A DNA stretch of 30,007 nt. It comes from Prevotella sp. UBA3294 (GTDB lineage: Bacteria > Bacteroidota > Bacteroidia > Bacteroidales > Bacteroidaceae). Under the pieces are notes generated by a model, which saw only the letters and a program-made list of their open reading frames with translations, ran no database searches and was not told the origin of the DNA. The position numbers and the translations under genes were made by a program. Below, piece after piece: positions 23,408 through 30,007 of this stretch. Positions within the stretch are counted from its first letter, which is position 1; every line of letters begins with the position of its first letter. The stretch is from contig DETG01000087.1 in assembly GCA_002361535.1 (NCBI GenBank), forward strand, positions 2,175 through 32,181. The letters are read 5' to 3'.

Positions 23408-24532
23408 ATGAGATTTACACTATCAAGTTCTGCCTTGAGCAGTCGCCTGTCAACCCTTTCGAAGGTGATCAACAGCAAGAACGCGCTGCCCATTCTGGAT
23501 TGTTTTCTTTTTGAAGTTGTGAACAACACACTGGCCATTACCGCTTCCGACAGTGAAAACGTGATGAAAACCAGCATACCCCTTGACGACAGCGACGGTG
23601 AAGGGAAATTTACCGTAAACAACCGTACCATTTTGGATGCCGTGAAGGAGCTACCCGAACAACCGCTCACCATTGACGTGGATACCAACAGTTTTGCCAT
23701 CAAGGTAATCTACCAGAATGGTCTGTACAACTTCACTGGTCAGAATGCCGAAGAGTATCCTCTGGTACAGGCTATGCCTGAAGGTGCCACAACTCTGTCA
23801 CTGCCTTCAAATGTACTGGCAGACAACATCTCACGTTCCGTCTTTGCCACAGCTTCTGAGGAGTTGCGTCCAGTGATGAACGGTATCTATTTCGACCTCA
23901 CCCCCGATGCCCTGGCTATCGTTGCCAGCGACGGTCATAAACTGGTACGCAACAGAATATTCAGCGTTAAGACCGAAGTGCCCACGGCTTTCATCCTTCC
24001 GAAGAAACCTGCCACCCTGCTGAAGAACGTGTTAGTAAAAGATGACAGCGATCTGTCGATTCGTTTCGACGACCGTAACGCTGAGATCACTTTTGGGGAC
24101 ACCCTCCTGCAATGTCGTCTGATCGAAGGTCGGTATCCTAACTACAACAGTGTGATTCCCCAGGACAATCCGAACCAGCTGACCATCGACCGGAAGGTGC
24201 TCATCGGTGCCCTGCGCCGTGTGCTCCCCTTCGCCAGTGAGAGCAGTCAGCTGATCCGTCTGCACTTAGAGAACGGAAAAATCGAGATATCCTCCGAAGA
24301 TATAGACTTCGCCACCAGTGCCAAGGAAGAGATTCCTTGTGACTACAGCGGTAACAGCATGAACATTGGCTTCAAAGGATCATCACTCAGTGACATCCTG
24401 AACAATTTAGCCAGCGATGAAGTCGAACTGCAACTGGCCGATCCCAGTCGTCCCTGTTTGATCATCCCCTGCACACAACCCGAGAACGAAGACGTGCTCA
24501 TGCTGATTATGCCTATGCTCCTGAACGATTAA
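23408..24532 (+). CDS. dnaN: DNA polymerase III sliding clamp (beta subunit)
   Basis: The clamp encircles DNA and tethers polymerase III and repair proteins. The 374 residues make the usual three similar domains of about 120 residues. Recognisable parts are LSRLSTLSKVINSKNALPILDCF (N-terminal domain), the GRYPNYNSVIP motif (domain 2/3 border), and the C-terminal PMLLND, a short tail like E. coli's MPMRL. Full length, ATG start. It is unusual that dnaN is next to exonuclease, recN and a DUF3127 gene rather than dnaA, but this grouping is common in Bacteroidales. Confidence 0.97.
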   Translation: MRFTLSSSALSSRLSTLSKVINSKNALPILDCFLFEVVNNTLAITASDSENVMKTSIPLDDSDGEGKFTVNNRTILDAVKELPEQPLTIDVDTNSFAIKVIYQNGLYNFTGQNAEEYPLVQAMPEGATTLSLPSNVLADNISRSVFATASEELRPVMNGIYFDLTPDALAIVASDGHKLVRNRIFSVKTEVPTAFILPKKPATLLKNVLVKDDSDLSIRFDDRNAEITFGDTLLQCRLIEGRYPNYNSVIPQDNPNQLTIDRKVLIGALRRVLPFASESSQLIRLHLENGKIEISSEDIDFATSAKEEIPCDYSGNSMNIGFKGSSLSDILNNLASDEVELQLADPSRPCLIIPCTQPENEDVLMLIMPMLLND

Positions 24533-24543
24533 CAGGTAAAAAC

Positions 24544-25401
24544 ATGAAACTCAATCTTACTAAGCCCCTTATTGTCTTCGATTTGGAGACAACGGGGCTT
24601 GATCTTGTTAAGGACAGGATCATCCAGATATCTTATATTAAAGTGTATCCCGACGGCAAAGAAGAACGGGAGAACTTATTCGTAAACCCCGAGAAAGAGA
24701 TCCCCGCCGAGGTGGTTCAACTAACGGGTATCACCAACGAACAAGTAAAGGAACAGCCTACGTTCAAGCAACTGTCGGCAAAGCTATTAAAGAATTTTCA
24801 AGGCTGTGACTTCGCCGGCTTCAACTCCAACCATTTCGATGTTCCCATGCTGGCAGAGGAGTTCCTGCGCGCAGGCTATGACTTTGATTTCTCAAAGTGC
24901 CGATTGATCGATGCACAGACCATCTTCCACAAGATGGAACGTCGTAATCTCGCAGCTGCTTATAAGTTCTACTGCGGACGGAAGATGGAGGATGACTTCA
25001 CCGCCCACAAAGCTGATGAGGATACAGAAGCCACCTACCGCGTACTGCAAGGGGAACTCGACATGTATGCCCCAGGCAAGCAAGAGGAACCGGAACGGCA
25101 GCTGAACAATGACATGGACGAGCTTGCCGCTTTCTCAAAGACAAACGACAATGTTGACTTTGCCGGGCGCATTGTATGGAGAGAAATGACAGATGCGCAA
25201 GGGAAGGTGCTGGCCGATGAAAACGGGCAACCACGGAAATACGAGGTATTCAACTTCGGAAAGTATAAAGGATGGGGCGTCGCCGACGTACTCCACCGTG
25301 ATCCCGGATACTATAGCTGGATGCTGTCGAGTGACTTCACTTACAACACCAAGCAGGTGTTGACACGTATTCGTCTTCGTGAATTCAACAACCGATCATA
25401 A
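24544..25401 (+). CDS. DEDDh 3'-5' exonuclease (DnaQ-like) with ExoX-like C-terminal domain
   Basis: 285 residues. The DEDDh exonuclease domain covers about 8-170: Asp13 and Glu15 in FDLETTG, Asp99 in NSNHFDVP, and His155 with Asp160 in HKADEDTEAT. All five catalytic residues are present, so it should be active as a proofreading or repair exonuclease. After a linker with many Glu/Asn residues (about 175-235), residues 236-285 (FNFGKYKGWGVADVLHRDPGYYSWML) form the small ExoX-like C-terminal domain seen in several stand-alone exonucleases. Start is 11 bp after the dnaN stop, so it is most likely co-transcribed with the clamp and could be a clamp-linked exonuclease; whether it is the replicative epsilon subunit cannot be told. 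Confidence 0.9.
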   Translation: MKLNLTKPLIVFDLETTGLDLVKDRIIQISYIKVYPDGKEERENLFVNPEKEIPAEVVQLTGITNEQVKEQPTFKQLSAKLLKNFQGCDFAGFNSNHFDVPMLAEEFLRAGYDFDFSKCRLIDAQTIFHKMERRNLAAAYKFYCGRKMEDDFTAHKADEDTEATYRVLQGELDMYAPGKQEEPERQLNNDMDELAAFSKTNDNVDFAGRIVWREMTDAQGKVLADENGQPRKYEVFNFGKYKGWGVADVLHRDPGYYSWMLSSDFTYNTKQVLTRIRLREFNNRS

Positions 25402-25412
25402 TATGTGAGCAG

Positions 25413-26390
25413 ATGACAAGGACAAGAACCACATGGCAGAAGATCTCCCTTTCCTCGTTCAGGCCTATCTTTCCCAAAGGTCTGAAAGGTTTCCTCTATG
25501 GGGTTATCCTTTTCTTCTCCATGATCTGTCAGACTGTCCAAGCCCAGGAACTGTTGGCCAAGGTGGTCATTAACCACAAACAGATTCAAGGCACCGATGC
25601 CAGTGTTTTCGACAACCTGCAGCAAACGCTGGAGCAATTCATCAACGAACGACAATGGACAGCCTTGCATTTTCAGAAGAACGAGCGTATCCAGTGCAAC
25701 TTCAACATTACAGTGACCAAGTATGACCAGAGCGAGAACCTGTTCAGCTGCACTGCTTTGATTCTTGCCAACCGACCGGTTTATAATGCATCTTATACCA
25801 CTACCTTATATAATAATAGGGACGCAGACTTCAACTTCCAGTTCACACAGTTTGACCAGCTGAACTTCAACGAGGAGATGATCGACAATCAGCTCACGGC
25901 ACTCATCGCCTACTATGCCTACCTGATTATCGGCATGAACCTCGACTCTTTCGCCCCGATGGGCGGAGAAGACATCCTGCAACGTTGCCTGAACCTGGCT
26001 AACAATGCCCAGAACCTGAACTTTCCCGGATGGAAAGCCTTCGACAACAGCAGGAACCGTTTTGCCATCATCAACGACTACATGGAAGGTGCCATGAAAC
26101 CCTTCAGACAGTTGCAATATGACTACTATCGCACAGGACTTGACGAAATGGCGAACAACGTGGAACGAGGCCGGACCAATATCAGTTCAGCCCTTGAGAA
26201 CGATCTGAAGAAATGTCACGAGGACCGTCCACTGAGCCTTCTTCCCCAGATATGGACCGACTACAAGAAAGATGAGTTGTCGAACATATACAAAGGAAAA
26301 GGCACACAAAAGGAAAAAGAAACGGTCTATGACATCCTGTTCTCCATCAATGCCTCACAGAACAATTACTGGGAGAAAATCAAGGAATAG
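25413..26390 (+). CDS. DUF4835 family protein (probably T9SS-linked PorD)
   Basis: 325 residues with a signal peptide that has an unusually long N-region: the hydrophobic core (FLYGVILFFSMICQTVQA) is at residues 27-44 and is preceded by 26 basic/polar residues. The mature part is typical of DUF4835: QELLAKVVINHKQIQGTD, FNITVTKYDQSENLFSC, FNFQFTQFDQLNFNEEMIDNQLTALIAYYAYLIIGMNLDSF, and a C-terminal helical part. From memory the family has been named PorD in connection with type IX secretion; I cannot confirm this here. In related genomes coaBC often sits between the exonuclease and this gene; here the gap is 11 bp, and no coaBC is present. recN follows after 18 bp. Confidence 0.85.
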   Translation: MTRTRTTWQKISLSSFRPIFPKGLKGFLYGVILFFSMICQTVQAQELLAKVVINHKQIQGTDASVFDNLQQTLEQFINERQWTALHFQKNERIQCNFNITVTKYDQSENLFSCTALILANRPVYNASYTTTLYNNRDADFNFQFTQFDQLNFNEEMIDNQLTALIAYYAYLIIGMNLDSFAPMGGEDILQRCLNLANNAQNLNFPGWKAFDNSRNRFAIINDYMEGAMKPFRQLQYDYYRTGLDEMANNVERGRTNISSALENDLKKCHEDRPLSLLPQIWTDYKKDELSNIYKGKGTQKEKETVYDILFSINASQNNYWEKIKE

Positions 26391-26408
26391 CTTTATCGAA
26401 GGAAAACA

Positions 26409-28070
26409 ATGATCAAGCAACTTTATATCAAGAACTTCACCCTGATAGACACGTTGGACATGACCTTCCTGCCGGGGTTCTCCGTCATTACAGGAGAAAC
26501 GGGCGCGGGAAAGAGCATCATCCTGGGAGCCATCTCTCTCTTACTGGGACAACGTGCTGACACCAAGGCCATCAAGAGTGGTGCTGAGCGATGTGTCATC
26601 GAAGCACATTTCGACCTCAGCCGCTATCAGATGGAGTCGTTTTTCAATGACCATGACATCGAATATGATGCCACTGACTGCATCCTCCGACGCGAGCTGA
26701 CGGCCTCAGGAAAGAGCCGTGCCTTCATCAACGACACTCCAGTTCAACTCACACTGATGCGACAGCTCGGGCAACAGTTAGTGGATATCCACTCACAGCA
26801 CAAGAACCTGTTACTGCAAGAAGAGGACTTTCAGCTTCATGTGGTGGATATCATTGCCGATGACCATCAGCTGCTGGAGGTCTATCAACAGCTCTACCAA
26901 GATTACCTCACGGCGAAAAAAGCAGTGAAAGAGATGCAGGAAACCATGAAACGGGCGAACGAAAGCGAGGATTTCATGCGCTTCCAGCTTACAGAACTTA
27001 ACGAAGCCCAATTACGGGAGGGGTTACAAGAGGAACTGGAACAGGAAAGTGAGACCCTCTGTCATGCCGAAGAAATCAAAAGTGCCCTTTACAACACCGA
27101 CCGTTTCCTCACCCACGATGACGGAGGAATCATCGAACAGATGAAAGAGGCCTCACGCACACTGACCGCTATTCAGGGTGTATATCCTGATATCAAGGAA
27201 GCCGCTGCACGATTGGACAGCTGCTATATTGAGTTGAAAGATATCGCCGACGAAGTGAGCAGTCGGGCAGAAGACTTCGACTTCAACCCCCAACGGATGG
27301 AAGAGATCAATACGGCTCTCGATACCATTTACTCTTTAGAGAAGAAGCATCACGTAGAGACCGTGGAAGAACTGTTGGCCATCCGCGACCAGCTCCGTCA
27401 AGAGTTAGACCGAATAGATCATAGCGAGGAGGAGATGAGCCGTCTCTATGAAGAGGAAAAACTGTTGCGAGGAAAATGCGAACAGACAGCAGCCAAGCTC
27501 ACCAAGCTCCGCGAGAAAGCAGCAAGAACCATCGAGAAGGAGATGTTGAAGCGCCTCGTTCCCTTAGGGATCCCTCATGTCCGCTTTGAGATTCTTCGCG
27601 AAGACAAGCCCCTGTCGGCTGATGGCTCCGACCGTATCAGTTTTCTGTTCAGTGCCAACACCAACACACCTCTGCAGCCTGTGAGCGAAGTAGCATCTGG
27701 CGGAGAGGTGGCCCGTGTGATGTTGTCACTGAAAGCGATGATCAGCGGTGCTGTCAAACTGCCGACGATCATCTTTGATGAAATCGACACTGGTGTGAGT
27801 GGAAAGATCGCGGAGATGATGGCAAAGATCATGCAGGAGATGGGAGCAGCCGACCGTCAGGTAATCAGCATCACTCACCTGCCCCAGATTGCCGCACGCG
27901 GTACCACCCATTATAAAGTATATAAGGAGGAAACTCCGCAGGGAACAACCTCACGCATGCTCATGCTCAACCCTGAGGAACGCGTGCAGGAGATTGCCCA
28001 GATGCTGAGTGGCAGCGATATTTCCGAAGCAGCCATCAGTAATGCGAAAGAGTTACTCAAACAGTCATGA
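26409..28070 (+). CDS. recN: DNA repair protein RecN
   Basis: RecN is an SMC-like ATPase that helps repair double-strand breaks with RecA. The 553 residues match the family (about 550). Walker A is GETGAGKS (29-36); the coiled coil lies around 150-380 (many Glu, Lys, Gln); the signature VASGGEVARVMLSLKAMI and Walker B TIIFDEIDTGVSG (about 448-460) make the C-terminal ATPase half. All motor motifs are intact. No SOS box is visible and no separate promoter; it is part of the dnaN run. Confidence 0.96.
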   Translation: MIKQLYIKNFTLIDTLDMTFLPGFSVITGETGAGKSIILGAISLLLGQRADTKAIKSGAERCVIEAHFDLSRYQMESFFNDHDIEYDATDCILRRELTASGKSRAFINDTPVQLTLMRQLGQQLVDIHSQHKNLLLQEEDFQLHVVDIIADDHQLLEVYQQLYQDYLTAKKAVKEMQETMKRANESEDFMRFQLTELNEAQLREGLQEELEQESETLCHAEEIKSALYNTDRFLTHDDGGIIEQMKEASRTLTAIQGVYPDIKEAAARLDSCYIELKDIADEVSSRAEDFDFNPQRMEEINTALDTIYSLEKKHHVETVEELLAIRDQLRQELDRIDHSEEEMSRLYEEEKLLRGKCEQTAAKLTKLREKAARTIEKEMLKRLVPLGIPHVRFEILREDKPLSADGSDRISFLFSANTNTPLQPVSEVASGGEVARVMLSLKAMISGAVKLPTIIFDEIDTGVSGKIAEMMAKIMQEMGAADRQVISITHLPQIAARGTTHYKVYKEETPQGTTSRMLMLNPEERVQEIAQMLSGSDISEAAISNAKELLKQS

Positions 28071-28079
28071 CAAAAGATT

Positions 28080-29753
28080 ATGAGAAATATCAGATTATTC
28101 ATAGCTGCAGCCATCATGCTCTGCAGCTCCTATGTACAAGCACAGCCATCCGCTGTCAAGAACACTGCTAAGAGTGTGTTCTCCCTCACCACGTTCCGCG
28201 CCGACGGATCCTTGCTGGCCTCGTCACATGGTGTCTTCGTGGGAAGTAACGGGGAAGCAGTAAGTGAACTGAAACCATTCATCGGTGCAGCCTCGGCTGT
28301 TGTCATCGACCAGAAGGGAAACAAGATGGACGTGACACGTATCCTGGGTATCAACGACATCTACAATGCCGCCCATTTCAGGGTGAACGGGAAGACGACA
28401 CCTGCCGTCCTGGCCTCATCGCCTGCTGCCAATGGTGCCTCAGCCTGGTTGGTGGGATATGGTGTGAAGGATCCTGAGATCATCAACACCCGAGTGAAGA
28501 GCATGGAGACCTTCATGGACAAGTATGCCTACTACATCTTCGGGATGAACGCGCCCGACAACGCCATCGCCTGCCCGTTTGTCAATGACAACGGTGAGGT
28601 GCTCGGGTTGCTGCAGGTGAGCAACACCTCTTTCGACACCCATGCCACCGATGCACGTTATATCAGCAGTCTGGCTACCCACGGACTGTCATACAACGAT
28701 GCCAACATCAAACAGATCGGCATCCCCTGCGCCATGCCCACAGACCTCACCCAAGCACAGCTCACCTTGGTGATGGCCAGTCAGAGCGGTGACTCACTGA
28801 AACACATGGCAGCCATTGATGATTTCTGTAAGCTCTTCCCTGCCGAGCCTGACGGCTATGATGCACGGGCACGAATGCAGGCCTCCAAGAGAAGGTTTGA
28901 TGATGCCGACAAAACCATGGAACAATCCATCCAACTGGTGGAGAAGAAGGATGAGGCCCACTACAATTTCGGGAAACTGATCTATGACAAGGTTCTGTAT
29001 CAGGCAGATGCGCCCTATGAGAAATGGACGCTCGACAAAGCATTAGAAGAGGTCAATGAAGCCTATGCGCTCTCACCTCAGCCCGGCTATCAGCATCTCG
29101 CTGCTCAAATCACGTTCTCGAAGGCTGAATACCAGAAGGCCCACGACATGTTCATGACACTTTATCAGGACAAAGACTTCAAGAATCCTGAACTCCTCTA
29201 CGAGGCAGCCCGGTGCAAGCAGATGCTGAATGCACCGGCAAAAGAGGTCATCGCATTGCTGGATAGTGCCATCAATACCACTGATACCCTACAGATAGTA
29301 AGTGCCGCCCCTTACTTCCTGACACGTGCCGCAGCATACGAGCAGGCCGACAGCTTCCGTCAGGCAGTCTTCGACTACACCCGCTACGAATATCTGATGC
29401 GAGGAAACGTCAATGCCAACTTCTACTATATCCGTGAACAAGCCGAGGTGAAAGGCCATCTGTTCCAGCAAGCCTTGGGAGATATCGCCCGTGCAATCAT
29501 TCTCGATCCACAAGAACCCACCTACTATGCAGAGATGGCTTCCCTGCAGCTGCGGGTGAACATGATCGACGAAGCGATGAAGACTGCTGAACGCTGTGTG
29601 GAGATTGCGCCGAGCTACAGCGACGGTTTCCTTTTATTAGGTCTGGCACAGGTAAAGAAAGGACAAAAAGAGGAGGGAATTGCTAACTTACAGAAAGCAA
29701 AAGAGTTAGGAAATACACAGGCAGATGCCTTGATTGACAAATATTCGAAGTAA
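28080..29753 (+). CDS. Secreted TPR protein with inactive trypsin-like domain
   Basis: 557 residues, signal peptide 1-22. Residues about 26-185 resemble a trypsin/HtrA-like serine protease (SVFSLTTFRADGSLLASSHGVFVGSNGEAV; later NAIACPFVNDNGEVLGLLQV). Aligned by eye to HtrA (GSGFFV...VTNYHV, DLALLKV, GNSGGPL...G.VIGI) the catalytic His, Asp and Ser would be Lys65, Asn96 and Ile163, so the domain should not cut peptides. The fold's framework residues (GA, GEVLGL) are kept, which suggests a binding role. Residues about 225-555 are several tetratricopeptide repeats (for example YDARARMQASKRRFDDADKTMEQSI, ALGDIARAIILDPQEPTYYAEMASLQL, GFLLLGLAQVKKGQKEEGIANLQKA). Start is 9 bp after recN, so it is the last gene of that run. 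Confidence 0.8.
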   Translation: MRNIRLFIAAAIMLCSSYVQAQPSAVKNTAKSVFSLTTFRADGSLLASSHGVFVGSNGEAVSELKPFIGAASAVVIDQKGNKMDVTRILGINDIYNAAHFRVNGKTTPAVLASSPAANGASAWLVGYGVKDPEIINTRVKSMETFMDKYAYYIFGMNAPDNAIACPFVNDNGEVLGLLQVSNTSFDTHATDARYISSLATHGLSYNDANIKQIGIPCAMPTDLTQAQLTLVMASQSGDSLKHMAAIDDFCKLFPAEPDGYDARARMQASKRRFDDADKTMEQSIQLVEKKDEAHYNFGKLIYDKVLYQADAPYEKWTLDKALEEVNEAYALSPQPGYQHLAAQITFSKAEYQKAHDMFMTLYQDKDFKNPELLYEAARCKQMLNAPAKEVIALLDSAINTTDTLQIVSAAPYFLTRAAAYEQADSFRQAVFDYTRYEYLMRGNVNANFYYIREQAEVKGHLFQQALGDIARAIILDPQEPTYYAEMASLQLRVNMIDEAMKTAERCVEIAPSYSDGFLLLGLAQVKKGQKEEGIANLQKAKELGNTQADALIDKYSK

Positions 29754-29776
29754 ATTTGCAAAAAATCTCAAATAAA

Positions 29777-29808
29777 TTTCCGTATCACACAGAAAACTCG
29801 TATCTTTG
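29777..29808 (+). promoter_or_regulatory. Promoter for the HU-family gene
   Basis: TATCTTTG (29801-29808) fits the -7 element; at the -33 position 20 bp upstream the sequence is TTTC (29777-29780), one base off TTTG. Transcription would begin near 29815, with a leader of about 38 nt before the ATG at 29853. Confidence 0.65.
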
Positions 29809-29852
29809 CAGTCCGAAATTAGTTAGATAACATTTAATCATTCATAAAAGAT

Positions 29853-30007
29853 ATGACAAAAGCAGAAATTATAGAGGAGATTGTTTCCAGAACAGGGGTG
29901 GCCAGAAAAGACGCCTCTGCCTCTGTTGAAGCCTTTATGGAGATTATCAAAGGTAGCCTTTTAGAGAAGAAAGAGAATGTGTATCTGCGTGGCTTTGGCA
30001 GCTTCAT
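29853..30007 (+). CDS. HU/IHF-family DNA-binding protein (partial, 5' end)
   Basis: 51 codons are visible before the window ends. The sequence MTKAEIIEEIVSRTGVARKDASASVEAFMEIIKGSLLEKKENVYLRGFGSF is the N-terminal helical half and start of the beta arm of the HU/IHF family (KxEIIEEIAxxTGxxKKDAxxxVEAFxExI, then RGFGSF). Such proteins bend and package DNA as dimers. Most of the DNA-binding arm and the C-terminus are outside the window, so HU cannot be told from IHF-like or phase-specific paralogs. It has its own promoter and is probably not part of the recN run. Confidence 0.93.
   Translation, partial: MTKAEIIEEIVSRTGVARKDASASVEAFMEIIKGSLLEKKENVYLRGFGSF

Overview
The window looks like chromosomal DNA of a Bacteroidota bacterium, most likely a Prevotella/Segatella-type member of Bacteroidales. 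Reasons: several promoters fit the Bacteroidota pattern TTTG-N20-TAnnTTTG; there is a DUF3127 protein, a DUF4835 (probably PorD) protein, a possible type IX secretion sorting tail, a class III fructose bisphosphatase, and a dnaN-exonuclease-DUF4835-recN order. Nearly all DNA is coding. I see no rRNA, tRNA, CRISPR array, prophage or transposase; this is mostly core metabolism with a few odd proteins and non-coding elements.

Layout. 1-1278 (+): end of hisD, then hisC. 1332-5800 (-): a probable operon read right to left, outer-membrane barrel protein, nadC, M23 peptidase, C69 dipeptidase. 5856-7286 (-): a CstA-type transporter with its own promoter. 7598-9070 (+): secreted glycoside-hydrolase-like protein (GHL10/DUF187) whose promoter is overlapped by a near-perfect palindrome. 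9071-9703: about 630 bp of non-coding DNA with a 178-bp perfect-armed inverted repeat around an AT microsatellite, a cluster of short repeats spaced about 22 bp, and the purU promoter.

9704-21212 (+): eleven closely spaced co-directional genes: purU, hisH, hisA, hisF, hisIE, ftsE, lysC, lysA, a GT2 glycosyltransferase, a half-GT4 protein with an unknown helical tail, and fbp. With hisD and hisC this gives most of histidine synthesis in one neighbourhood; hisG and hisB are not in the window. LysC and LysA are the first and last enzymes of diaminopimelate/lysine synthesis.

21219-23188 (-): DUF3127 protein with an SSB-like acidic tip, a two-pass membrane protein ending in an OmpR-type winged helix, then an unrecognised membrane-anchored protein. 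The last has a consensus promoter preceded by three TGAC sites exactly 11 bp apart, the layout expected for an OmpR-family activator. This regulator/operator/target set is the most interesting candidate for an undescribed small system.

23408-29753 (+): dnaN, DEDDh exonuclease, DUF4835 protein, recN, and a secreted TPR protein whose N-terminal trypsin-like domain seems to have lost all three catalytic residues. 29853-30007 (+): start of an HU-family DNA-binding protein. Family assignments come from reading the sequence and memory of families; no database search was run.
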